A DNA stretch of 64,000 nt from Madurella fahalii (taxonomy: Eukaryota; Ascomycota; Sordariomycetes; Sordariales): the NCBI GenBank assembly GCA_029876055.1, contig CM056877.1, forward strand, positions 434,001 to 498,000, given 5' to 3'. Below the pieces are notes generated by a model. The model was given only the letters and a program-made list of their open reading frames with translations, was not told where the DNA came from and did not search any database. The first letter of the stretch is position 1. The number at the start of each line of letters is the position of its first letter. Positions 44,182-54,849 of the stretch are shown here, in pieces. Position numbers and translations under genes: made by a program.

Positions 44182-45128
44182 ATGTCTGGTCGAGGCGGAC
44201 GGGGCGGACGGGGAGGCCGTGGTCGCGGGCGCGGCGGGCCGCCGGCTAACGGGAGGAGAAGCGTTGCTCAGAACAGTGTCCCCTGGTCGATGGACGCAGA
44301 TATTGTTCTGGACGGGAAGCCATCGGAGCTCTTTCCGGTACGTTGCTGGCTAACGCATTCGGGCGCCTGAGTGCCCTTCGCTAACTCGCTGTGTCACAGC
44401 CGTACAACGTCCCCAAAGCCCCCGTCCTCTCAAAGAAGGAAGAGAAACAAGTCTCGTACTTCCTCCTCTTCCGAGAGCAGATGCACGACGATCCGCTCTA
44501 TACGCAGGCACGGACATGGACCCAGATCCCAACCGGCACCGGGCGCACGTACGGCCAGGAGCAAATCAACAAGCGCTACGGCCAGACCACCAAGGCCACC
44601 ATCGACCCCTTCACAGCCGTCCCCACATACTCGCACAAATTCCAACAGGTCGCCCGAGCACTACCCGACCTCGCATCACGGCCCTTTGCCAAAGAATTCT
44701 TCCCGCCGGAACTGCATGCCACGCTGGACGGCGAGGACGAGCCGAGCGGACCGGCAAGCAAGCGGCGGAGGGTCGGTCCCAAGCTGCTCGGGCTGTCCAA
44801 CATCACGTCGTACAAGACCGCCGAAGAACTCTTCCTGCCCGAGGGGCAACGCCAAGACCTGGACGGCGCTGCCAGCCTAGACAAGGCACTGCAGCTTTTG
44901 AGCTCAGTCGAGAAGGGCAACGAGGGCGACGATGACCTGCTTTCGGGCGACGACGACGACGATTGGGTCAAGACCAACGAGGGCGACGATGAGGACGGGA
45001 ACGCGGAGGAGGATGACCAGTACGAGGACGAGTCGGGCGACGATTATAACGCCGAGGCATACTTTGACGGGAACCAGGATGACGATGACTATGACGAGGG
45101 AGGTGACGACGGGGGCGACTTTTTCTAG
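44182..45128 (+). CDS. RPC31: RNA polymerase III subunit RPC7/RPC31
   Basis: A 294-aa subunit of the RPC82-RPC34-RPC31 heterotrimer that helps Pol III initiate on tRNA and 5S genes. Exons 44182-44337 and 44400-45128 are joined in phase 0. It starts with an RGG-type Gly/Arg repeat (MSGRGGRGGRGGRGRGRGG), then the conserved VPKAPVLSKKEEKQVSYFLLFREQMHD segment in two parts, a DDDWV-like acidic segment, and a C-terminal tail of nearly pure Asp/Glu. The order matches the fungal RPC31 family. No defect seen. Confidence 0.9.
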
Positions 45129-45428
45129 CGTTTGGTGAGCCGGTTAGAAGACCTTGGAATTGCTTTCTGCATTTTCTGGCGCGTGGATGGGGTATCGGTT
45201 TGGCGTGATAGGAAGGTCAGCACAGTGTCTGACTGACAAGACGGCATTTCCAAAAGGGAAATTTTTTTTTTTTTTTTTTTTCTTTTTCTTTTGGCCTTCT
45301 GTAGCATTTTGGACACGAGACAGGCATGTGTGGTGTTACTGCTGGGTATTCCAAGACACTATGCTCCCGCAAACCCCCACAATGATATTTTATTGTACAA
45401 AGCCTACCGCCCCATCTATCGAATCCCC
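45129..45428. repeat. intergenic with a T-rich tract
   Basis: A 300-bp gap between the convergent RPC31 and NUP49 genes. It holds a run of about 20 T at 45262-45281 and otherwise nothing recognised. Confidence 0.6.
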
Positions 45429-46973
45429 TCAGCTGCCGTGGCCCATGAAATCCCTCAGCTGCAATCCCGTAACGCCCTCCTTCACGCTCCCCACGGCGCC
45501 AGCAACCTTGAGGATGCTCTCCTCAAAGTCCCGCAACACGGCCGCCAGCTCGAGGACCTGCTCGTTCACGCCGCCCTGGCTCGCGTTCCTCGAGTGCGCG
45601 GCCGCCCTCTGCAGCTGCTCCACCATGTTGCCCTGGACGCCGTGCAGATGCACCTCGATCTCGCCCAGGTTCTTCTCGAACTTCTTCATCATCTCGTCCA
45701 TCTCGTCGGCCGTCTTGGAGAAGAAGCTGATCAGGTCCGCGTTGCTCTGGGCGTCGGCGTCGGCCGACCCGCCGCTGGCCGCGGCCTGCTGCCCCCTAGT
45801 CGACCACAGCCCGGCTTGGTGGTACTGCGTCGGCAGCTTGAGGTTGTCGATGGCCTTGAACGAGAGGCGCGCGTTGTCGGCGTCCGTCTTGACCAGCTCC
45901 CGCAGCTGGTCGATGGCCACGACGTCGCTCGACAGGGCATTGTTGGCGCCCTCGGACTTGCGCGTCACGAAGCTGACGTCGGTCGGGATGGCCGCGAGCT
46001 GCTCGGCGTGCTTGGGCAGGAAGGCTTCGACCGCGTCCCGGTCCTGGATGCACTTCTGGATCGCCTCGTCGATCATGGCGATTTCTTTTTGTAGGCTCTC
46101 CTGCAGGTCGTTGAACCGTGTTGTGGATTTGATGTTGCTCAGGTCGATGCGCACGCCGGGGACTACCTGCGGCTGCTTGTTCGCCGACTGGCCCATGGTC
46201 AGCCCGACCTGCTGAGCCTGCTGCTGCTGTTGTTGTTGCTGCTGCTGGGGCTGAGCCGCAGGCTGGCTTAAGCCGCTGCGAGTGCTGTCAGTGAGGCCCG
46301 AGGATTGAAGGAAAGGCGGAGGGGGAAGGGGGGACCTACAACAAGCCGCCTCCTTGAGGCTTGGCTGTCTGGCCGAAGAGCCCGCCCGCCGTGCTCGCCG
46401 CCGGCTTGCCAAACATGCCGCCGGTATTCGCGGTCGAAGCGCCAAAGAGTCCTCCCGTCGCCTGGGGCTGTTGCTGCTGTGTGGCAGAGGCCCCGAAAAA
46501 TCCCCCCGTCTGAGCTGGCTGCGTCGTTGTTGTGCCCCCAAACAGTCCTCCGGTTTGCTGCGGCTGCTGGGCAGTCGTCGCCGAACCAAACAATCCTCCT
46601 GGCTGCTGCTGCGGCTGGTTTGTAGTTTGCTGGCCAAACAAGCCGCCGGTCTGCTGAGGTTGCGGGGCGGGCGTCTGTGTTGTTGTCGAGCCGAAAAGAC
46701 CGCCGCCTTGCTGGGGTTGCGAAGTCGCCGCGCCGAACAAAGAACCCGTTTGCGCCGGCTGCGTCGTCGCGGCACCACTCCCAAAGAGTCCACCCGCTGC
46801 TGGGGCCTGGCTTGTACTGGTTCCACTGTGCGAGCCGGGTCAGTGTCTTTGCATTCCACCCGTGTCTCACCCGCGAGACACGCATCACGAACAAACAGAA
46901 CTCACAACAGATTGGCCGAACCCGTGTTAATGCTGAGCCCGCCGGGGCCGCTAGCCGACCGTGCGAGCGCCAT
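45429..46973 (-). CDS. NUP49: nucleoporin NUP49 (GLFG channel nucleoporin)
   Basis: A 466-aa central-channel nucleoporin acting with NSP1 and NUP57. Exons: 46973-46906, 46825-46340 and 46275-45429; the frame closes. The N-terminus begins MALARSASGPGGLSINTGSA and becomes a GLFG/GGFFG repeat domain rich in Gln and Thr (to about residue 190). Both splice junctions fall inside LFG motifs, so the joined protein has NLFG and GLFG at the seams. A poly-Gln run of 10 follows, encoded by a CAG/CAA repeat. The C-terminal half, from GVRIDLSNIKSTTRFNDL to QLRDFMGHGS, is the coiled-coil part that pairs with NUP57 and NSP1. Intact. Confidence 0.94.
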
Positions 46974-47386
46974 CGCAGAAACGTCCTGCGGTAAGGGATA
47001 ATCGGAAACAGTATTGCTGCAACGGGAATGCGGGCTGTGGAGAGGGCCTGTTGTTTACCGATGTGGTATGTACGTACACGGTGCTGGCCTGTGTTTTGTA
47101 TGGGTGCTCGACGGCTTTTCTGCCCCACGACTCGAGCTGCAGCAGCTGGGCCCTTGTCGCGTGTGGACCAGGAAGCGCTCTGCGTGCTTCCGACCGCCTG
47201 CCTAAACGAGGTAGCTCGCTCGGTGAAAGGCTGGTCAATTCGCCCCGTCGTCCAACCGGGCTCACCCTGCAGCTTCAACTCGCCAAGTCCAAGGACTAAC
47301 AAACAGCATTCTTTGCAGCCGTACCTTTCGTTTTTCATTTTTTTTTTTTCTATTCCAGTCCCGTGTAGCACTCCAGGAACGCCACA
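46974..47386. promoter_or_regulatory. divergent promoter region, NUP49/FIP1
   Basis: A 413-bp gap between two divergent start codons. A T11 tract lies about 40 bp before the FIP1 ATG. No specific site recognised. Confidence 0.55.
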
Positions 47387-48658
47387 ATGGATATCGACGA
47401 CGAAGATGATTTCTATGCGCCCGAGGAGCCCCAGGCCCCGAATACGCAGCCGGCACCAGCTGCACCAGCTGCACCAGCTCCAACCGCAACAAAGAACGAT
47501 GCAAACGAGGAGCTAGAAGAGGGCGAGGAGGAAGACGAGGGCGGGGAGATGGACGAAGATGATGACTCGGTATGCGCTACTCGATGGCACGCATAAAGTG
47601 CGAATTAGCTCCTAACCACTTCCCAGGACATCGACATCATCACCGAGAGAAAGGACGGCTCCAAACCAGCCCCTCCATCGTGAGCCGCCCCCCTAGCGAC
47701 AGTGTCAGAGCAAGACTCACTAACCATCGCCATCGCCCCATCTCCAGTCAATCACGATACAGCGAGATACGGAACATCCCGCAGCGCTCCGCAGCAAACG
47801 ACACAGCCGTCGTCAAACCCGCCCCGATCAAGCGGGAAGAGCCCTCGCGGCAATCCACCACGGAGCTGCCCCCAGTATCAACCTCCAAGATCGACGTCAA
47901 CGCCATACCCACGCACAAGCCCAGCGGGAAGCCGCTAACCCAAGTCAACATTGACGAAGGCAAGGCCCCTCCCCCCACCACCCAGTCTCCAAGACCCGGA
48001 AAGGAGGTATTTTACAATTTTACTAACCCCCCCCACCCTTTCAAAAGACCTCCCAGACAACGACAAGCCCTGGCGCAAGCCCGGCACCGATCTCTCGGAC
48101 TACTTCAATTACGGGTTCGACGAGTTCACGTGGGCGCTGTACGCGCAGAAGCAGGAGGCGCTGCGGGCCGAGTACAACCAGGAGGCGGTGGCGCAGAAGA
48201 ACAAGAAGATGATGGAGGACATGGCCAACATGATGATGATGGGCGGGATGATGGCGCCTCCGGGGATGCCGGGCGCGGGGCCGGGAGGAGCCGGCGGCGC
48301 GGGGGGTGGAGGAGGAGCAGGCGGGGGCCCGTCAGCGGTGCCCGGTGCCGTCGGGCCCGGCGTCGCCGCCGCCGGCATGCCCGGCATGGAAGGCATGACC
48401 CCCGAGATGCAGGCCATGATGCAGCAGGTCATGGCGAGCGGCATGGACCCCAGCCAGATGGACATGAGTGCCTTGTATGCGGGCATGCAGGGCGCCGGGC
48501 CCGTGGGGGGAGGCGGCGCAGGTCAGGGCGGGCAGGGCCAAGGGTTCGGCGGCGGGTTCGGAGGCAATCAGGGCCAAGGGTATGGCGGGTATGAGCAGCA
48601 GATGGGAGGGGGAGGAGGGGGTGGGAGGGGAAGGAGGGGACGTGGTCAGAGGTGGTGA
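47387..48658 (+). CDS. FIP1: pre-mRNA polyadenylation factor FIP1
   Basis: A 352-aa subunit of cleavage and polyadenylation factor that tethers poly(A) polymerase. Exons: 47387-47569, 47627-47679, 47748-47959 and 48048-48658. The total is divisible by three only with the last intron beginning GCAAGG (GC-AG); the nearby GT donor breaks the frame. The N-terminus is highly acidic; the conserved Fip1 motif DLPDNDKPWRKPGTDLSDYF (residues ~150-170), followed by NYGFDEFTWALYA, identifies the family. A Met/Gly-rich low-complexity tail ends in an RG-like GGRGRRGRGQRW. No defect seen. Confidence 0.93.
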
Positions 48659-48808
48659 GCATGGTCAATTTCCCTCCTTTTAGAAGGGGAAAAAAATAGG
48701 CTAGAGCCAGCATGTGGTAGATTAATCGGTCATTTGTCTTGAAAAAAAAAAAAAAAAAGACGATACGATACCCTTCTAAAAGAAAAAGGAAAAAAAAAAA
48801 AAAATATG
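48659..48808. repeat. A-rich tract in a convergent 3' region
   Basis: Two A-rich runs (about 17 and 14 A) lie at 48741-48757 and 48790-48804 between convergent genes. Confidence 0.6.
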
Positions 48809-50371
48809 CTACGGGGATTGGTCTAATGATAACGCCTCGGTAATGGCTGGCTTGCACGTGGCCCTGATCTCCTTCATCAGCGCAGCCCGGCTGGCCGCGT
48901 CGTAACCCTGCAGGTCTACTCCGGCTTTGACGAGAGCTTCGATGGCGGGGATGTTGTTCGCCTGCACCGCCGCCATCAGCGGCGTGCTCCCGAAGCAGTC
49001 TCTCGCGTTGATGTCGGCGCCGTGAGCTAGCAGTTTCGCGATGGTCTTCATCCGCGCCTGCGCCGTCTCTTCCTCGTTCATGATCTTCATCTTCCGCGGG
49101 CGCGCCCCCGGCACCGGCTGCGCCGAGCGCATGCAGCACATGTGCAGCGGCGTCAGGCAGCCCTTCTTGGTCAGCGCGATGAAGCCGCGCTTGACGTCCC
49201 CGCCGAGGTCGATCAGGCGGTCGGCCTCCTCGTAGTCGCCGAGCCGGCAGGCCTCGCCGAGCGGCGTGATGGCCGTGTAGGGGATGTACATCTTGATATC
49301 GCACTCGACGTTGGCGCCCAGCTCGAGCAGCAGCGGCACGGTCGAGTCCCAGCAGCGATTGGCGTAGGCGTAGTAGAACGGGGTGATGGTCCACTCGTCC
49401 TGCACGTCGAGCTCCGTCTGGATCTTGTTGTCCACCAGGTACCGGACCACGTCCGTGAGGCCCATGCCGGCCGCGTAGTGCAGCGCTGTCAGGCCGTGGC
49501 CGTACTCCCGCTCCAGGCTGGACGTGGAGAGCGTGGACGGCACCATCTGGTACGACGCCCCGCGGGACAGCAGCAGCTTGGCCGTCTCGGACCGCGAGTG
49601 GCACAGGGCGAGGTGCAGAGCCGACCACTTCATCGGACCGATGTCCTGGGGCTGTTCCGTGGCGTTGAGGAGTCCGTAGAGCGGGATGCAGTCGCAGAGA
49701 TGCTGCGAGGCGATGTCCAGGGGAACTCCGTGGTCGGCGAGGATGCCGACGATGTCGTCGTGGCCGGCCCTGGCGGCGAGGTGGATGGCACGGTAGCGCC
49801 GGACCACCAAGTCGGGCTTGCCCGAGACCGGCTCGACGGCCGACGAGACCTCGCTGGGCTGGGACACCAGCGGGTCCGAGACGGACTCGGCGTCGGAGCT
49901 GCTGAGGGGATGGCGCGACACGTCTGAGGTGGAGACGGTCACGGACTGGGCAGTGGTGGGCGTGGCGGCATGGTCGGCGTCGTCCGTCTCCAGCGACCAT
50001 TTCACATCCCATACGGAATCATGGCTGTCCTCGCCCGGGTTCGCGGCGGCGGCGGCGGCAGCAGCAGCCCGGGCCGCGGCATTTGCCTTCTCCCACTCGG
50101 GCCTGGACAAGCTATCGATGAACTCGTGATTAGGGTCGATACCAGCAGCAAGCGCCATCTTTAGCGTGCCGACCAAGCCGCGGGCAGCGGCCCACGCGAG
50201 CGGCCGTGCATCGCCGCGGTGGGCCGCGTGCCTGTAGAGGAGCGGGTTCGCGGTGCCGTAGACTCGTCGATTCGTCCGCGTGAGAGCGGCAATGTCCCGG
50301 GTGTTGTCGAGGTTCTCGATAACAAAAACGAGGAGCTCGATTGGCAGGGCGGCGATCGAATGCGACGCCAT
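48809..50371 (-). CDS. F-box-like plus ankyrin-repeat protein
   Basis: A 520-aa single-exon protein. Residues 1-48 (IAALPIELLVFVIENLDNTRDIAALTRTNRRVYG) match the fungal F-box pattern, so it may recruit targets to an SCF ubiquitin ligase. About eight ankyrin units follow, including YRAIHLAARAGHDDIVGILADHG, HGLTALHYAAGMGLTDVVRYL and FGSTPLMAAVQANNIPAIEAL. Between residues ~95 and 190 there is an Ala run (from a GCG/GCA repeat) and an acidic, Ser-rich linker without repeats. The target is unknown. Such F-box/ankyrin genes are common and variable in sordariomycetes. Codon use is strongly GC3-biased and the frame is intact. Confidence 0.85.
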   Translation of the reverse strand: MASHSIAALPIELLVFVIENLDNTRDIAALTRTNRRVYGTANPLLYRHAAHRGDARPLAWAAARGLVGTLKMALAAGIDPNHEFIDSLSRPEWEKANAAARAAAAAAAAANPGEDSHDSVWDVKWSLETDDADHAATPTTAQSVTVSTSDVSRHPLSSSDAESVSDPLVSQPSEVSSAVEPVSGKPDLVVRRYRAIHLAARAGHDDIVGILADHGVPLDIASQHLCDCIPLYGLLNATEQPQDIGPMKWSALHLALCHSRSETAKLLLSRGASYQMVPSTLSTSSLEREYGHGLTALHYAAGMGLTDVVRYLVDNKIQTELDVQDEWTITPFYYAYANRCWDSTVPLLLELGANVECDIKMYIPYTAITPLGEACRLGDYEEADRLIDLGGDVKRGFIALTKKGCLTPLHMCCMRSAQPVPGARPRKMKIMNEEETAQARMKTIAKLLAHGADINARDCFGSTPLMAAVQANNIPAIEALVKAGVDLQGYDAASRAALMKEIRATCKPAITEALSLDQSP

Positions 50372-51417
50372 CGCGCAGAATGCGGCTCAAAAGCAACTGG
50401 TTTGCCGACCGCTGTGTGACTAAGATGACTGCACCAGCACAGCAGCACAGCACAGCACACTGCACAGCACTGCCCTGCCCTGCCCTGCCCTGCCCTGCCC
50501 TGTAATCTGTCGGCAGCTGCTGGCGCTGGCGCTGCTACTGCTGCTGCTGCTACTGCTGAGAGTCTCTGTCGGGTGTGGCCGTGGCCGTGGTGGTCGCAAA
50601 GCTGCCCTGCCGAAACAGCGCCAATCTGCTGCAGCCAATGGTCACAACAGCACGACGGCAATACTTGACTTCGTTTGTCGCTCGCGCAAACGACACGAGC
50701 AGTTCGAGACGAGCGCCCCCGACACTCTCTCCCATTATGGCGACGGACGCAATCCAAGCCCGGCGGAAGAACTTTGTTGCCGGCGCTTTGATCGCCGTTG
50801 GTCATATTAAGGTCCCCAGTTTATCCTAGCGATGCCACCGAACCCCGGTTTCCCCGGAGTCGACGGGCTGCAGGCAGATCACTTCCCGATCCAACTCCAT
50901 TCGCTCGTTCCTCCTTTTTACCCATTCCTTCAACCTTCAGCAATCGGCTCATATCAACCGCCGTCCCGAGTAACGTCGAGCCCATTAGAGCTGCCATTAA
51001 TTATTGCCTTCCCCAGGCTCGAAGGCCTGCCTCCTACCGTCTCCAATTCTCACATTTCTCCCAATCCTCTCACCATCGTGAAATTTCGTTTCGTCATCGT
51101 CCCAAGGTATCCTTACCCTGCCCTGCCCTCCCCTGCCATGCCCTACCATGCCCTACCATGCCACCTTCCTTCGTCGTCCTGGGTATTGAGCATTTCCCCC
51201 CATGATCAATCAATAAGACAATTGGCCCTGAAACCGCCACAAACGCCACGGATAGCGCCCCTAATTAGCGGTCAGATGAAAATGCTCACCGTCCCCAGGC
51301 CGCCTCCCATCCTGAGAGACAAAACCCATCCCCATCATTACCAGGATTCATCGCGCATCACACATCACCAGGAAAGAAACGAACACACTACAACAACAAC
51401 TACTACTACTACTACTA
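50372..51417. repeat. intergenic with CAGCA, (CTGCC)6 and CCATGCC-type repeats
   Basis: The upstream part, next to the F-box gene start, holds CAGCA units at about 50436-50468 and a (CTGCC)6 tract at 50470-50501. A degenerate CCTGCC/CCATGCC cluster lies at 51116-51165. Open frames here (for example 50832-51488) look non-coding. A (TAG)n/(ACT)n tract begins at about 51400. Confidence 0.7.
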
Positions 51418-51420
51418 CTA
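51400..51420 (-). repeat. (TAG)7 tract forming serial stop codons
   Basis: Seven consecutive TAG triplets, in frame with the gene read from 52938 downwards; the first (51418-51420) is its stop codon. Confidence 0.85.
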
Positions 51421-52938
51421 CTCAACCAGCGTGCCAATCGGACGCACCTGCTTCGGCGGCCGGATGTAGTCCGCAATCCTCTGCGTAAAGCTCCCCTGCC
51501 TGCGCAGCGTCTTTGACTGCTGCTGCTGCTGCTGCTTCTGTTGTTGTTGTTGCTGGGTTTGGTAAGTCTGGGTCTGGACCCGGGTCTTGTAATCACCATC
51601 ACCACGACCACCACCACCACCAACCTTCTCCTCCACCCCCACCACAACCGGCACCGGCGCCTTCCGCCCCTCCAGCGCCCGCTCCGCCTCGCTCCCGCCC
51701 GTGGTGTAGCTCGGCGCCCAGCTCGCCCGCTGCGCCACGTGGCCCTTGCGGAACGGCGGCGGCTTCGGCTCGGCGCTCCCGCCCAGGACGTAGAACCGGC
51801 TGCCGCTGCCGCTGCCGTTGCCGCTGTGGTTGCGGCGGTGGCGATACGGGTGCGGGTGCTGGTGCGGGCTGTCGGCCGCGGACGACGCTGTTGCAGCAGC
51901 TGCTGTTGTTGTTGCTGATGTTGGCGTTGTCGCTGAGGTGTAGTACTGCCGGTGCGGGTCCGGCCGGACTTTTGGGGGAGCCGAGGCGAAGCCGGCGGAG
52001 CGCTGGGAGAGCGCGCGGAAGACTTGCTCGCGGCGCTCGCGGTCTTGGGCTTCGGCGCGCGCGATGAAGAGCTCGTAGTCGGTAAGGGGCGCTGCGGTTG
52101 GCTGTCCCCGTTCCTGTTCTTCTTGTTCTTGTAGCTGTTGCTGTTGCTGTTGCGGGGTTGGTCTGTCTTCGCGAGACGGCTCGCCCGGGGTCCATGCGAC
52201 CGGCCGGCTGTTGACGGGGACGTGGACCGCTGTTTGCGACGCCTGGAATGGGTCCTCGACTAGCGTGTAGGAATGGCGCGTTGTCCCGGATTTAGAGTGT
52301 CTCCGCGTCGAGTCGCCTGGCTGAGATCCTTGTCTTGATCGCTGCTGCCCGCTGGCTTGAGACCCGGAGGGCGTGTTGGCCTCCCCCATCGTCTGCATCG
52401 GCCGTGAACGCCGCCTCGGCTCCATCTGCTGCCGCGTCGGGCTCATTGGCGAAACCGCCAGCCGCGAGAAATCGGCGGCGGCATGCTTGGGCTCATAGAT
52501 GAACCGTGGCTTTGGCTCTTCTGTGATTGTCTCCGACGTCTGGATCGGCTTTGGCCACGCCTTCAAGCGATCTCGAAAACTGGCCTTCTTCTTGAGTTGC
52601 GGCTGTTGCGGCGTTGCGCTCGGCATTTCGGGGGCCACTGCTGCTCTCCCTGCGAACGCTGTTCTGGCGTGGTACGGCTGAGCTTGTGTGGTGTCGCCTG
52701 CATGCGGCGCTGGATCACGTTGTGCTGCTGCTGCTGCACCTGCCTCGGTGGGATTTACCAGGGGGACATTTGTGTCACCCAAGAGTTTCTGGAGATCAAG
52801 AGTGCTGTTGCTAGTCCTTCGATACGGCCGCCTGCTCGCCTTTGTACTCGTCGCGCCCTGCAGCAGCCGGCCAACGATGCCCGGGTCGTCGCGGTTGGGT
52901 GCGAGTGGGCTACTAATAGCAGCCGTGCCGCTAGCCAT
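51418..52938 (-). CDS. disordered, low-complexity conserved-looking protein
   Basis: A 506-aa single-exon protein without signal peptide or membrane segment. It is almost wholly predicted-disordered by composition: many Gln, Arg, Ser and Pro, with poly-Gln, Thr-Ala and Gly runs. Better conserved-looking islands are the N-terminal RPYRRTSNSTLDLQKLLGD, the central KKKASFRDRLKAWPKP with the following PRFIYEPKHAAADFSRLAVSP, the helical LTDYELFIARAEAQDRERREQV, and the C-terminal QGSFTQRIADYIRPPKQVRP. These islands look like short linear or membrane/actin-binding motifs. I recognise no named domain. Frame length and codon bias make it a real gene. Confidence 0.72.
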   Translation of the reverse strand: MASGTAAISSPLAPNRDDPGIVGRLLQGATSTKASRRPYRRTSNSTLDLQKLLGDTNVPLVNPTEAGAAAAAQRDPAPHAGDTTQAQPYHARTAFAGRAAVAPEMPSATPQQPQLKKKASFRDRLKAWPKPIQTSETITEEPKPRFIYEPKHAAADFSRLAVSPMSPTRQQMEPRRRSRPMQTMGEANTPSGSQASGQQRSRQGSQPGDSTRRHSKSGTTRHSYTLVEDPFQASQTAVHVPVNSRPVAWTPGEPSREDRPTPQQQQQQLQEQEEQERGQPTAAPLTDYELFIARAEAQDRERREQVFRALSQRSAGFASAPPKVRPDPHRQYYTSATTPTSATTTAAAATASSAADSPHQHPHPYRHRRNHSGNGSGSGSRFYVLGGSAEPKPPPFRKGHVAQRASWAPSYTTGGSEAERALEGRKAPVPVVVGVEEKVGGGGGRGDGDYKTRVQTQTYQTQQQQQQKQQQQQQSKTLRRQGSFTQRIADYIRPPKQVRPIGTLVE

Positions 52939-54849
52939 GCTCCTGTCAATCCGGATCTGCCAGGGGTCCTGACCAGGGCTCCTGTCTGACGTCGCCTGGG
53001 CTGGAGATGGTGGAGTCGCTGCCGGCTAATCAGTGCCTGCGTTTTCGCCTGGATCGCCGCGACCCTTGTCCGCGGATTCCCCTTGCCTGCTGAACCTTGT
53101 TTTCCGTGCATCGGCCGTCTTGGCCGCTTAAGGTGATCGTGCTTGGTTAGGGGGGGGGGGGGGGCGGGAAGTCTCTTTTTGTCTTTGCCTCGAGAGGGGG
53201 AAGCGAAGAAACCAGATACCGAACCATCAGGCACGATGCACTTCAAAAGAGGCGAGCCGAGGACCTTTTCAACCTGCAGTATCCCAAGTTGTCACATCTC
53301 ACATGGCCCGACGTGATGGGCGCTAGACTTAAGGACAGGTGACCAGTCACGCATTCCAGTGCGCTTGTCAGAAAATACTAGCCTGAGCCAGTTAGTTCTC
53401 CAGGCGTCTCCTCCGCACGCCAGAGGCATTTCCGCCCCAAACGGTGCTGGGCGCAAAAGAGCTTGGAAAGGCCGCATGAACGAGCTGTTCTTGCATTCCG
53501 TCGACGAATAATCGCCCAGTACCGGACTCGGAGGGGTACGGGGCGGGGATCGTACGACGGGTTGTTTGGAATTAGGGACCTCGAAGCCGCATCTGGCAGC
53601 CTACAGACTTCTCGGCCGACAGCTGATGGAGGATGCCGAAATGAGCACAATTCAACCCTTTCGAGTTCAGCTGGAAACAAGCATGAAGCAATTTGCCGGT
53701 TGCCCTCGGCAGCCAGTGAGGCTCAACTGTCCGGTATGTATCTTGGTTTTCTCGGCAGGGATCTAGGTTCTCTGGATCATGGCGGCATGTCTTGTCAAGA
53801 GACCCAGAGTCGAGTGCAGCATTGGGGTGCCGATGTCGCCGCGGGTTGGCTGAGTTTTAACCATGGCAAGATGGGGAAAGCTTGAGATGGGGGACCCTTG
53901 GGCGAGCAATCGTGGCATCTGCTACGAAGTCCATGTGAACCAGGTTGGCCGTGGGCTAGTTCCCGTTAGCGCGAGACGGACCAGTTCGGTGAACAGCAGA
54001 CCAATGGACGTTGGACTGCCGCCTCCCGTCTGCCGGCAGTTCGAAATGTTGCGAACAATAAGGGACTGTGCAGGGCGATGTCCGTGGAAGCAACAGGCGC
54101 TTAGCGGGGTCTCACCAAGTGGGGTCGAGATGTGTCGAGGCGGGGCAGATGCGTACAGTACAGTTCAGCACCGTGTCTGGTTCCTGAATAATTACACTGA
54201 ATTCCCTTACTATTTACAAGGACGTCTGGGGAGCAAGGTACGGGAATCTCTTTGACAAACACCTCAGACAGTAGATCCATCGGGCCAGGTATACATGCAG
54301 CGCTCCAGACGCCGGAGACTCCCTACCTTGGAGTTGGCGTGTGATGATAATGCAATGGATCCCTTCTCCTGCCGCAGGCCCCACACCGTACGGTGTCTGC
54401 CCGACTGCGCTAAGCCCAAGCAAGGTACGGTACAGCACCTGCTAATAGCAACCGCAGCCTGGAGGTGCATTCTGTTCTTTTCATCTCCGACAGCCACTGT
54501 CCACAGCATCGCAGTCCTTTCAGCCGCAGGAAGGCCATCTCCCAGTGGCGCAGATTGTGGCCGTTCCATGCCGTCGTAACAAGCTCACACGATCATACCG
54601 TACCGAGTGATCGGCGTCGGTCCGTCCCGGATGGGGCTGAACCAGGATCTGGTGGGTCTCGACCAGCCGGTCGCGGGCAGCGGGATGGGGAACACCTCGA
54701 TTCCCTTACCGCCATTCGCAACTACGACCCAGCGCAGCGTAGTCGGCGCATCAGACCTCGATCTGGGCCTAGTGTCGGCCTTGGTAACCTGCATGAACAA
54801 TCCTCTGCAACGTATCGTCACGGATTTTGCCAGTCGTTCCCGGGGTCCC
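52939..54849. other. 1.9-kb gene-free stretch
   Basis: A G14-15 run near 53149-53164. The open frames at 53463-53885, 53863-54255 and 54465-55052 show no motif, have coding-like length only by chance and overlap other frames. It must include the upstream region of the disordered-protein gene and the 3' end of the HET gene. Confidence 0.45.

Noticed and set aside
48007..48047. GT-AG intron in FIP1 from the GTATTT donor
   Set aside because: It is out of phase with the conserved FIP1 motif, and the 41-nt length is marginal.
50470..50501. (CTGCC)6 tract considered as telomere-like or CRISPR-like repeat
   Set aside because: Simple 5-bp microsatellite without spacers; not the fungal telomere unit.
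53463..54255. Overlapping open frames on the plus strand
   Set aside because: No motif or exon chain; lengths are expected by chance in GC-rich DNA.
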